Of a stretch of 64,000 bases of DNA, positions 20,738 to 30,132 are shown one piece after another; the stretch's first letter is position 1; each line of letters begins with the position of its first letter. The position numbers were made by a program, and so were the translations under genes. The notes under the pieces were generated by a model. It did not search any database and was not told where the DNA came from. It saw only the letters and a program-made list of their open reading frames with translations. The stretch comes from Limnanthes douglasii subsp. nivea (lineage: Eukaryota > Streptophyta > Magnoliopsida > Brassicales > Limnanthaceae), in assembly GCA_036936605.1 (NCBI GenBank), contig JAUPFV010000003.1, positions 76,802,273 through 76,866,272 of the forward strand, given 5' to 3'.

Positions 20738-21800
20738 CAGGTTGGGGGGTTGCCCTCTGGTAGTAAAGATGAAGGAATTGATGACCCGAGGTCAACCCCG
20801 AGTTCTGTGGTAGTAAGTGAAGAGATAGAAGAATACGTCTTCGATCATAACAGAGTACTTCGAATTGGGACTTTATTGTCTTTATCAGTGCGAGAAAGAT
20901 TGTTGAATTTTTTGTCTAAGAACTTGGATGTGTTTGCTTGGAGATCCGAGGATGTAGTGGGGGTCCCAATTGATATTATATGTCATAGCTTGGCTGTGGA
21001 TTCGAAGATCAAGCCGATAATACAAAAAAGGAGAGCTTTTTCGTTGGAAAAATCCGAGGCCATAGTTGCTGAGGTAGATAGATTGTATAAGATGGGGCAT
21101 ATCCGGGAGTCCAAATATCCGAAGTAGACAGCTAATCCAGTAGTGGTGAAAAAGAAGAATGGAAAGTGGAGGATGTGTGTAGACTTCACAGATTTAAACA
21201 GAGCTTGCCCAAAGGATCCTTTTCCAGTACCTTGAATTGATCAACTAGTGGATTCTACTTCTGGAAACAAAATTCTAACATTTATGGATGCATTTTCAGG
21301 ATATAATCAAATTCGAATGAATCCAGAGGATGAAGAAAGCACAACATTTATCACTGATCGAGGTCTACATTGTTATAGGGTGATGCCGTTTGGATTGAAA
21401 AATGCTGGGTCTACATATCAAAGGTTGATGAATAAGGCGTTTGCTTCGCAAATAGGGAGGAATATCGAAGTATACATCGATGATATGCTTGTTAAGAGCA
21501 AAAGTGATGATGATCATATCGATGATTTAGAAGAGACGTTTCTGAATCTTAGAGCAATACAGTTGAAGTTGAACCCAGAAAAATGCACGTTTGGAGTCCG
21601 ATCTGGAAAGTTTCTGGGATATGTAATAAGTGAAAGAGGAATCAAAGTGGATCCAGAACAGTTGAAGGCTTTGATATCGATGTCCTCGCCTCGGAGTATC
21701 AAGGAAGTGCAAATGTTGACAGGCAGGTTAGCAGCTCTGAACAGATTCATTTCTCGTTTTTCAGATAAATGCTTGCCTTTTTTCCAGGTGTTGCGTCGAC
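20738..21800 (+). pseudogene. reverse transcriptase of element C
   Basis: Copies element RNA into cDNA. Motifs in order: QKRRAFSLEKSEAIVAEVDRL, KKKNGKWRMCVDFTDLNRAC, MDAFSGYNQIRM, MPFGLKNAGSTYQRLMNKAF, the catalytic YIDD at 21473-21484, and KFLGYVISERGI with LTGRLAALNRF. It is interrupted by TAG at 21125-21127 (Trp position in D) and TGA at 21233-21235 (Arg position in D). Both fit single C-to-T or G-to-A transitions, and no frameshift is present. Confidence 0.92.
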
Positions 21801-22700
21801 CTAATAATTTTGAGTGGAATTCGGATTGTGAAGAAGCTTTTGTTAAGATAAAAAATCTTTTGTCCACTCCTGAAATATTATCAAAGCCTCGAGAAGGTGA
21901 GCAACTGTTTTTGTATATAGCAGTATCGGATTATGCAGTGAGTGCAGTTCTGGTTAGTGAAGATTCAAGAATTTCGAGGCCAGTCTATTATGTCAGTAAA
22001 AGTTTGGTTGATGCTGAAAAACGTTACTTGAAGCTCGAAAAATTGGCATTGTGCATAGTAGTGGCGGCGAGAAAAATGCGTCCCTACTTCCAAGCCCATA
22101 CAATTTTGGTTCGAACTTCTTATCCATTGAAAAATGTATTGCAAAAACCAGATATCTCAGGAAGAATGACTAAGTGGTCTGTTGAATTGGGAGATTTCGA
22201 TGTGTTATTCTCTCCGCGAACGGCTATCAAAGCTCAGGCCTTAGCAGATTTCTTTGTTGAGTTTCATTCGAGTAGATCCGAAGAGAAAGAAGGTGAAAAA
22301 ATGAACACGAATCTGACGTGGACGGTACGAACTGATGGAGGATCTAGTAATAAAGGGTCGAGTGCATGAGTTGAATTGGTGGCACCAACAGGGGAGTTTA
22401 TGTTTCAAGCTATAAGATTTGGATTTCATGCTTCGAATAATGAAGCTGAATATGAAACTGTGCTAGCAGGATTGCGGTTAGCAAAGATTTGTGGAGCAAT
22501 ATTCGTGCGCTTAGAAACAGATTCGCAGTTGGTAGTTAACCATGTTAAAGGAATATCATAGGCTAAAAAAGACCGTTTAGTTTTGTATTTGCAAGAACTT
22601 CGAAGTGTGATGGCACAGTTTGAAAATGTTGAGGTGGAGCATATTCGAAGAGGTAATAACACAATGGCTGATTCTTTAGCAACAATGGCTTACTCTGAAG
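21801..22700 (+). pseudogene. two RNase H domains of element C
   Basis: The first RNase H (about 21830-22260) carries AVSDYAVSAVLV and KRYLKLEKLALCIVVAARKMRPYF. The second, archaeal-like type (about 22320-22690) carries the acidic residues in TDGGSS, NNEAEYE, ETDSQLVV and ADSLATMAY. This pair places C in the Tat lineage. TGA at 22367-22369 (Trp in D) and TAG at 22559-22561 interrupt it. RNase H removes the RNA strand during cDNA synthesis. Confidence 0.88.
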
Positions 22701-24043
22701 AATATCCATGGATCGTGACACAACCACTGCCTTCGATTATGTCAAGCTCTGAGAAGTGTGAATTTGTTGAGGAGGTGGTAAATGATTCGACGCGCATTCG
22801 AGGTGATTGGAGAACTTACTTGTTAAATTTTCTTACAAAGGGAATACTACCTTTTGATAAGCACTTGCTCAAGAAAATAAGGAATAAAGCTCTTGGTTAT
22901 GTGGTGTTGGATGGGGTATTGTATAAGAGGTCTGTGTCGAGGCCCTTATTACGATGTTTGAGTAAGCAAGAATCTCAAAACATTCTATCTGAATTACACG
23001 ATGGAGACGGGTCAGCTCATTGTGGCTTCAAAGCTTTAACACGTAGGGTATTGTTGGCAGGGTATTATTGGCCTACTATATTGCAGGATGCCAAGTTATT
23101 AGTTCGAAGCTGTGATACTTGTCACAGGTATGCACATTTGATACATAAACCAGCGGTACCCCTAATGACAATCTCTGAGGCGGTTCCTTTTGATAGATGG
23201 GGGATTGATTTAGTAGGACCATTTCCAATGGCTTCAGGTGGAAGACAAATGATTATTGTCGCGGTTGATTATTTTTCAAAGTGGGCAGAAGCAGAGCCTT
23301 TAGCTGGAACAAAAGCTAAGGATGTGATCAAGTTTATTCTAAGTAACATCTGCTACCGTTTTGGGGTTCCTCGAAAGATAACAACGGACAACGGTCCCCA
23401 ATTTAATAACAAGGAAATGGACTCTTCTTGCTCCTCGAAAGGAATACAACAATGCTTTTCTACTCCTTTCCACCCACAAGCAAATGGGCAAGTGGAAGTT
23501 ACAAATAGATCTATTTTGGAGGGTTTAAAGAAAAACTTGGCGGGAGCAGCAGGGAAATGGCCAAATTATCTTCAAGAAGTGTTGTGGGCATATCGAACAA
23601 CCCCTAGAGAGGCCACACAAGAGACTCATTTTTCTTTAGTGTATGGAATGGATGTTGTGTGCCCTGCTGAATCTACATTGCCTTCCTACAGGTTATTGCG
23701 ATATTCCGAAGTAGATAATGATGAAGCTAGAAGGTTTGAGCTTGATTTGTTAGAGGAAAAGAGGGTCAAAGCACATTTGAATGTGGTTCATTATCAAACC
23801 TTAATGAGAAGCAGGTACGATGCTAGAGTTAAGAAGAGGGAGTTCAAGGTTGGCGATAAAGTATTGCGAAAAGTATTTCTTCATACTAAGGACAAGCACC
23901 TCGGAAAATTGGCTCCGAATTGGGAGGGTCCTTATGAAGTCAAAATGAAGGTCAAGCCAGGGTCATATAGGTTGTCTGATCGTGAGGGGAGGATGCTCAA
24001 ATACCCTTGGAATATAGAACATTTGAAATTGTATTGTGAGTAA
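22701..24043 (+). pseudogene. integrase of element C (open to its stop)
   Basis: No stop falls between 22583 and 24043. The HHCC zinc finger is LHDGDGSAHCGF with RSCDTCHRY. The catalytic core is FDRWGIDLVGPFP (first Asp), VDYFSKWAEAEPL and TTDNGPQFNNKEM (second Asp), then HPQANGQVEVTNRSIL with the catalytic Glu in VEV. WAYRTTPREATQETHFSLVYGM and the C-terminal GDKVLRKVFLHT...GPYEV region follow. The natural stop is TAA at 24041-24043, after HLKLYCE. This domain looks structurally intact, although stops upstream block it. Confidence 0.9.
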
Positions 24044-24072
24044 AATTGAACTTCGAATTTTTACAAGCTAGA

Positions 24073-24120
24073 CATACTCTTTCCTTATATGTTGGCCTAG
24101 AAAGGTTTTAATGAGGTGTC
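24073..24120 (+). other. conserved post-pol hairpin of element C
   Basis: CATACTCTTTCC...GAAAGGTTTTAATGAGG, stem CTTTC (24079-24083) / GAAAG (24100-24104), 30 bases after the integrase stop. The flanks are the same as in D and B, while the stem sequence differs. Confidence 0.6.
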
Positions 24121-24279
24121 TGGTTAAAATTGAATTTCATAATAAAATTTCTTTTGGCCATTGGTTGTTTAGTATGATGAATGATTTATTATTTTGGTAA
24201 CTTGGCAGAGACTGATCATCTTTGAAAGTTGACCAAGAGTAATTTTCCAAAGCAATAGCTTTGAAGAAACAACCTATTT

Positions 24280-24517
24280 CGAGGTGCCACGTTTTATGAG
24301 TGCATCTAATTTTCGAGTTTCCACGTTTTATGAGTGCATCTAATTTTCGAGGTGCCACGTTTTATGAGTGCATCTAATTTTCGAGGTGCCACGTTTTATG
24401 AGCGCATCTAATTTTCGAGGTTCCACATTTTATGAGTGCATCTAATTTTCGAGGTGCCACGTTTTATGAGTGCATCCAATTTTGACGTACCACATTTTAC
24501 GAATGCAATAGAACTTC
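24280..24517. repeat. 34-bp tandem repeat in the 3' region of element C
   Basis: Six good copies (starts at 24280, 24314, 24348, 24382, 24416 and 24450) and a decayed seventh of CGAGGTGCCACGTTTTATGA plus GTGCATCTAATTTT. Copies differ at a few positions. It lies in the spacer where pol and the antisense gene converge. Tat elements are known to carry variable tandem repeats here. Confidence 0.9.
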
Positions 24518-24632
24518 AAAACATTAAGATAGTCGATTGTTTCATTGGATAAAGCTTGAAGCTTACAAAAAGGAGAAAACTACTTAAAAAAACAACAACA
24601 ACAACAAACGCATAACATATATAATCTACCAA

Positions 24633-26031
24633 CTAGTCATCTTCCTCTTTCGATGACCCTTCAGAAGCATCACCTTCTTCTGAAGAGCTTGATGGCACTT
24701 CGAATGCTTCTTTTGGACGCTCTTTCTCTGGAACTTGTTTCCAAAATTCTGTTAAATTTAACCTTGGATAGGCAGCATGGATTTCTCGAAGAAGATTGAT
24801 AGTTGTATCAGTTTGAGCCTTCTTGATACCATCAAGCATCACAGAACCAACAGTAGCTTCGGCTTTCTTGATGGCGTTCTTCTTTTCCTGCTCGAATCCT
24901 GTTTGAAGCGTAGTCAATTGAGTTTGACAATCTTCCAGGCTTTCTTGAGTTTTCTTAACAAGTTCTTCAGTATCGGTAGCTTTTTTCTTTTCCTTAGAAA
25001 GGGCAGTAGAATGTTGAGAGATTATATTTTCAAGAGCCAGACGATGAGAAGCCTCCAAAGCTTCGATTTTTTCTTTATGTTCTTTAAGAAGCTTCCCTTT
25101 TTCAGCTTCGAAATTTTGAAATGCTTCATTTTTCGAAACCTTCTCAGATTCTCTTTCCTTTTTGCTCTTGATTAATTCTTGTGCAAGGAGCTCCAATTGT
25201 ATATGTGAATTGTTTACTTCTTCACATAATTTTTTGGCTGCAACACTCAAATTAGTAAAAGGTCGAAGGATTGAAGTTACCTCATCGGATCTTTCACGAT
25301 TGGGCAAGTTTGATGGGCGAAGGACAGGAATGATTGCATTATATGTTGAAGTTATGGCAGCCCCGGTAGAAGTTGATGGAATGGTGTTGATAGGTTGAGA
25401 ATCTTCACCAGTGACTACAAAATCCCCGCTCGAGTTGAAATCTTCGAGGTTAAGATATTCATTTTCTTGGCTACTTCCTAATGCCAATCCCCCTTGAGGA
25501 TTTTCTTCAATGAAGGTTTTCTCATGCACCTCGGAAGCCAATACCTCTTCGAGCATTTCAGCTTCGTTTTTTTTCTTTGGAGTAGTGGACTTGCTCTTTT
25601 TCTTCTTTGGAGCATTGTCTTCTTTCTTTTTCTTTTTCAGCACAGGTTCGTCTTCTTCGGATATTGGAGGAAGTTGAGATGCAGGCGCTTTTCGTTTCCC
25701 TGCAGGCTTCGAATTTTTGGAAGGGTTAGCCTTGCTTGTGTTGGGTTTTTTGAGGGTTAGCTTCCCTTCTTTTTTAGTGGCAGGTGACTGTCAGATCGAT
25801 TCTTGGTGGGAAGGTAGGTTTTCCCATCTGGTGCGAGTATTCTTTGGACCGCTTCAATGGGATCTGGGGGGCGCATCGGGTCTTCAGGGAAGTCAGCTCC
25901 CAAGGTTATGCGCCAGAGATGGCTGTTGACGAAGTTGATTGGTTGAAAAGCTGAGTGAAAGCCATTTCCCCAGGCTTTCTCTGCCCATTCAGCCACACTC
26001 TTAAAGATGTCCTTTGCAGTCTTTCGACGAC
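24633..26031 (-). pseudogene. antisense gene exon 2 of element C: coiled-coil part
   Basis: Exon 2 begins at about 26031 (RRKTAKDIFKSVAEWAEKAWGNGFHSAF), matching the KINAWTAEKWGNRFHAAF segment of D and B. The frame stops at 25757; a frameshift near 25785 moves coding to the frame that is open from 25643 to 24633. That part is lysine-rich (KKKKKED, PKKKKSKSTTPKKK, nuclear-localisation-like). It then has a long heptad-like coiled coil (about 25200-24800), a conserved FWKQVPEKERP segment and an acidic Ser/Glu tail ending at 24633. This matches D's C-terminal layout. Function unknown; a structural or RNA/DNA-binding role is a guess. Confidence 0.7.
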
Positions 26032-26150
26032 CTTTGAATCTCCTCAGAATTTTTGGAAAAAGAGTAAACAGTTAGATAAGTAGACTTGGTTAATTTGACT
26101 AGGCTTAATAAGTTAAAAAAATATTAACAATACAACAATGATTTACTTAC
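26032..26150 (-). other. intron in the antisense gene of element C
   Basis: The donor GTAAGT is a perfect consensus starting at 26150. The acceptor most consistent with frame is AAAG at 26033-26032; CTGAG a few bases upstream is an alternative. The phase is 1, as in B and D. Confidence 0.7.
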
Positions 26151-26991
26151 TGCTATCTCTCCAGGTGAGAGTAAGTTTTGAGGGGTTTTCATCGGAAATT
26201 TCTTTACCATTTTCCCAAGCTCCTGATAAAAAGACAAACATTTGCTTCCAAAACTTGTCAGCTTCGAGGAGGTCATCGATAATCTTCAGATCATCCTCCA
26301 AAGTGAGGTAGTAGAATCGTAAAACTGGCCCATTTGAGATTTTGGTCAGTGAGATGAAATCCTCTATTTCGAGGGGGATGCTTCCTAGCCTCGACACCAT
26401 AATAGCGGAGAATAAAGTGAACAGTTGGTTTGGAGTGACTTGTGTTGGGCACAACTTAAGAATTTCGAAGTACCTTACAATCATTGGATCGAGGGGAAAT
26501 CGAAGTCCCCAGTTGAAGAGTTCAGGGTAAACTACCAGTTCGTTCTTCTGACAACTTAGAGGTGTTTCTCCTTCTACTGGTAGTCGAAGAACAATGTTGT
26601 CTGTTAATCCCCATAGTTTCTTAAGTTCTTCTTTTTCTGATTCGAGGTAGTAAGTATAGGGTACATTTTTTAGGGCGAGAATGTACCGAGGACAAAGTGG
26701 TTGTAGGTTTTCCTGAACCAAGGCAGCAACATCTTCTGGGAGGGTAATAGGAGCTTTCTTTCCTCGAATTTTCTTTGGAGGGATTACCTCTTCTGCTTTG
26801 GATTCGCCTTCGGCATCGGATTCAGTGGCTTCAGAATCATTTTCTTTGTCATTTTCTTCATCGGTAGCTTCATTGCGAAGACTTCGAGTTTGAGTCTCAG
26901 TCTGAGTCACAAGAACTGGTTGACTATTCTCTGGTGTAACGTCAACCACTTCTTCTGGGGGAGGAAAGGAGGTTTCTGCATCGTCACCCAT
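26151..26991 (-). CDS. antisense gene exon 1 of element C: WGLR-domain protein
   Basis: It is open from ATG 26991 for 280 codons to the splice donor. An acidic N-terminal part (EENDKENDSEATESDAEGE) is followed by the conserved domain: YYLESEKEELKKLWGL, then LFNWGLRFPLDPMIVRYFEI, CPTQVTPNQLFTLFSAIMVSRLGSIPLE and FLSGAWENGKEI. This is the best-preserved copy of the domain in the window and resembles the plant 'putative gypsy type transposon' family. It is transcribed opposite to gag-pol. The start could also be the upstream frame, which ends 3 bases before this ATG. The biochemical role is unknown. Confidence 0.7.
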
Positions 26992-26993
26992 TG

Positions 26994-27524
26994 CTAGAAA
27001 GGTTGTTTTTTGTGAAGATTAACTTTAACGGCTTCAGATTGTAGGAGAGGTGATTTGGGTTGTAGTTTTTTAGGAGTTGGAGGTTTGTCAGAATTAACAG
27101 CCTTAGATTTTCGATGTGGTCTTAGTGATGGAGAAGTGGGTTGATTTCGAGGAGGAGAAGATTGTTTGCTAGATTCTGGGTTTGATGCTAAATGTGAATA
27201 TAAAGTAGCAAGATTGGAATCGAAGTTACCGTATTTGAAGGTGGTAGAGGAGAAGTGAGGACCGTTGTAGATTAACCCAGCAGCTCTGTATTCTTCAGCC
27301 CTTTCTCCAATACAGAGATAATCGTAAGCACCTAACACTTGATTGCTAGGACCAGGGAAGAGAGATTTATTTGGTTTTCTTGGTATTCTGGGTTTAGATC
27401 TTTTGTATTTGGGATATCTTCTCATACAATAGATGTTGATCTGGGAAGTTGTTTTTGTGACTGAACAAAGTGGTGTTTCTGGGGAAGGTAGCAGAAGATG
27501 AAGATGAAGGTTGATGAAGAACAA
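26994..27524 (-). CDS. upstream ORF of the antisense gene, element C
   Basis: A 176-codon frame (ATG at 27524, a second ATG at 27425) ends in TAG only 3 bases before the ATG of the WGLR-domain frame and in a different register. The product is basic: YPKYKRSKPRIPRKPNK, then Pro/Ser/Lys-rich to its end. It may be the original N-terminus joined by a lost frame, an upstream ORF of the same mRNA, or a separate protein. It shows no clear similarity to the MFTA start of B and E. A TATACATA on the minus strand at about 27585 could be its TATA box. Confidence 0.45.
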   Translation of the reverse strand: MFFINLHLHLLLPSPETPLCSVTKTTSQINIYCMRRYPKYKRSKPRIPRKPNKSLFPGPSNQVLGAYDYLCIGERAEEYRAAGLIYNGPHFSSTTFKYGNFDSNLATLYSHLASNPESSKQSSPPRNQPTSPSLRPHRKSKAVNSDKPPTPKKLQPKSPLLQSEAVKVNLHKKQPF

Positions 27525-27954
27525 GATGAAGATGGCTTAGGAAAGAGATGATTTTTTAAAAAGGTTCTCAGTAAGGTGGAGCTAAGTATGTATACTTGGA
27601 AAAAATGACGTTGAGAATTGGAAGAGGCAAAACCAGTGAACTGTTCTCATTGGGTGGAATTTGAAACGTGGAGGAAAACTTGCTGAGTCATAGACCTATC
27701 AAGAAGGGTCCAATCAGTCTTTCAAGTAGGGGTCAAGAGGTTCGAAGTGAAAGTAAGGTTATATTACAAGTTGGAAGATTCGAAGTGAGTGGGGAGTTTA
27801 TTTGCACTTATTCTTAGATTCGAAGTGAAGTTGCAAGTCATTAGGCTCAGTCATAATAAAGGGGTTGGATGAAAGAAGTTTTATTTACTTGGAGTAATGT
27901 TCGAAGACTGAATAGTTCTTATAAAATTGTCTTTATAAGAACTAAGGGGGCTAC
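27525..27954. promoter_or_regulatory. leader of C's antisense gene and polypurine tract
   Basis: No gene is seen beyond the antisense leader. It contains TGACG near 27605, TGAGTCA near 27683 and an ACGT core at about 27666, all bZIP-type words. The plus strand ends in AACTAAGGGGGCTAC (27940-27954) against the 3' LTR, the polypurine tract. Confidence 0.5.
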
Positions 27955-28249
27955 TGATAAGGAAATATATTCATAAGGGACTTAAATGTAATTAATAAGG
28001 ACTTGAATAATAAGTTCTATTAATATAGAGTAAGATTAAGCCTTATAAGAAGAATAGGGACTGAACTGTAAATATCTCTTTTATGTAACTGACTTTGTAA
28101 CTAACTTACTAGGCCTATTTAAAGAGGTCGAGGAGTATGATTACGCCTATGAAATTTTTAGAGGAGAAAGACAATATTCACATCTGAAAATCTCTGTTGA
28201 TTCTAAGTAGATATTCACAATCTTCTCTTGTTACTTTCTATTCTCACCA
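27955..28249 (+). repeat. 3' LTR of element C
   Basis: 295 bases, partner of 17895-18189. Followed by GAATC, the right copy of the imperfect target duplication. Confidence 0.95.
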
Positions 28250-28439
28250 GAATCATTCATCGAGAACTCAAATGCTTAGCACACTTTGCTACAATAACTT
28301 GTCAGAAATCAGACTAAATCGACACACGCTATCAAATCAGTGATTGACACGTCACCCACATCTTTTATCAATTTTTTAATTTCTTTTTTACTCCAAGCAG
28401 TAATTGGTTCACACTTACTATTTGTACTAGGGGGACCCT
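28250..28439 (+). other. end of A's internal region with polypurine tract
   Basis: A's sequence resumes after C. No gene is seen. It ends in ACTAGGGGGACCCT (about 28426-28439), a polypurine tract directly before the 3' LTR. Confidence 0.65.
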
Positions 28440-29018
28440 TGATAACAGAGTAGGTACCCACAATCAACATCAACGATATACATCACATCCGAGCAGAGAA
28501 AGACAAAGTCGAGCGGGATCATATATGGAAAAATTAAGTAGAGCAGGACCAAACCTAGCGGAGCAGAGCAGATAAGGTTGATCGCACACAAAGTTACGTC
28601 GAGCAGAGCATGACTATAAGTACGTGTGTCCAGCCAAAGAAAGCGTAGAGAGGCTAGTCTGCACTAAGCTATAGTCGAGTAGAGCATGATCAGAAGTAAG
28701 CACACTCAACTCGAACCAATAGGGAAACTTAGTGTGCGACATCGCCCAACCAAAAATAAGTCGCCATCAGATTTGACCAGGACAGGCAGGGCATCCCTAA
28801 CACCCACCGAGCGGAACGACAAAGAACGCTCAGCACAACAAGTTATAAAATAAGTGTTACGCCAACAGGCGTTAATGAAGTTATGGACTATATTAATGGC
28901 CACCAATCAAGGAGAGACAGTCAACGGTCATATATCCAAGTATCATCATTAAGGAGGTTTTGTAGCAATTAACTTAATGATGGTCACGACCCATTAAATA
29001 TTTGTAATTAATAGGGGA
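28440..29018 (+). repeat. 3' LTR of element A, left part
   Basis: Starts TGATAACAGAGTAGG and matches 857-1470, minus some of the GAGCAGGAC-type words. It is cut at 29018 by element D; the rest is 37721-37829. Confidence 0.88.
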
Positions 29019-29369
29019 TGGTGAGGATAATTATCGCCTGAGGGTAGGTTTGTAATTTGTTTGGTGTTTAGTAGTAGTATGTGGGTATTATGTATTTAGT
29101 GTAGAGAGTAGAGAGATAATTAAGCTGGCTGGTTGCGGTTAATTCTCATTACCCACACTTAATGCAGGTGGTTGGGTATTTATACCCTAATGTTTGGGCC
29201 CTTATGGGCTTTCGGGTCATGTTTAATGGACTCGGGTCATGTTCAAAGACCCATGAGCTCTAAGTAGAAGAGCAAGTAGCTTAGTCAAGTAGTGTTTAGG
29301 TTTTTTAGTACTTTTGTCATAGTTCGAACAGTCCTATGGGCTAAGTGTTCGAAGTGATTTGTCCGGTCC
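29019..29369 (-). repeat. 3' LTR of element D, inner end deleted
   Basis: Matches 37312-37658. After GTCCGGTCC it continues directly in antisense-gene sequence, whereas the right LTR has 57 more bases. Confidence 0.88.
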
Positions 29370-30045
29370 TGAGCCCTCCGATCAGACCAGTAGTGCAATA
29401 GTTGCCAAGAAGGACAAAGGCAAAGAGAAATTGTATTTGAGGCCTCCGGATCTGCCGGAGAGCCTTGAAGGAAGAGTGGGGCCTTGTGAAACAAGGTCAG
29501 CGTTAATTACCTCCTTGCCCTGTAGAAAATCAACTACGCATGCATCCACACAGCTGAGTTGGGCCGGATGCGTACGAAGTGGGGAATACCGGAGAACGTG
29601 AAGATCAGGATCCCCATACACCCGGAGACTTCTATGGACTGCAAACTGAGTGAAGTTGTCATCTTCACTGAGCTGTTCAATTGGGGACTTAGACTCCCCT
29701 TAGACCCTGAAATTGTCAGATACTTCCATCTGATAAAGCTTTGCCCGAGCCAACTGAGCCCTAATGCCTGGTATACCCTCATGACCTGCATCATGGCCTC
29801 AAGGCTCTCCAGGATTCCTTTGCCAATGGCGGAGTTTGCTGCTGTGGCCAGTCTGTGCAGAAACCCCTACATCCCCTTTTACCATTTCAATATGGGGGAT
29901 GACTTTAAGGCTGTGGATGATTTGTTGGAGGCGGAGAGGAATTGGAGGACCCAGTTCCTATTTTTTAGTGGTGCTTGGGAGAACGGACAAAAGATCAAAT
30001 CCAGAGTGAACCCAAGCCTCCTCAGAAGCAGGTGGAGGAGTGACC
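29370..30045 (+). pseudogene. antisense gene exon 1 of element D, 5'-truncated
   Basis: It begins at the LTR deletion point with a segment matching B's AKKDKGKEKL-like linker and LRPPDLPESLEG. A TAG at 29523 and a register change precede the WGLR domain. From 29526 on the frame is open: INYACIHTAELGRMRTKWG, LFNWGLRLPLDPEIVRYFHL, LCPSQLSPNAWYTLMTCIMA, YIPFYHFNMGDDFKAVDDLL and FFSGAWENGQKI. It ends at the donor after WRSD, in phase 1. The promoter region found in B and E is gone here, so any transcript would have to start elsewhere, perhaps in the adjoining LTR. Confidence 0.75.
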
Positions 30046-30132
30046 GTAAGTCTCCTGCCTTATATTTTTGTCTCTTTCTTTTCTTTTTTTAGAGTTAGTT
30101 TATATTAATTGGTTTTACTTTTTCCTTGGCAG
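30046..30132 (+). other. intron in the antisense gene of element D
   Basis: 87 bases from GTAAGT through a T-rich tract to TTCCTTGGCAG. Removal joins the WGLR-domain frame to exon 2 in frame (phase 1). Position and phase are the same as in B and C. Confidence 0.85.

Larger units (their letters stand above)
17895..28249 (+). mobile_element. Tat-type Ty3/gypsy element C, inserted in A
   Basis: Full-length, with two 295-base LTRs beginning TGATAAGG and ending CTCACCA. Flanks are GAAAC (17890-17894) and GAATC (28250-28254), a 5-bp target duplication with one mismatch. The LTRs differ at four positions by eye (about 1.4%), so it is the youngest of the nested Tat elements. Gag-pol is one uninterrupted frame register from 18299 to 24043 with only stop codons and no frameshift. 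The antisense gene is also well preserved. Integrase and antisense gene converge on a spacer with a hairpin and a 34-base tandem repeat. Confidence 0.92.

Noticed and set aside
24280..24517. CRISPR-like array
   Set aside because: Repeats are contiguous with no spacers, in a plant retrotransposon. It is a minisatellite.
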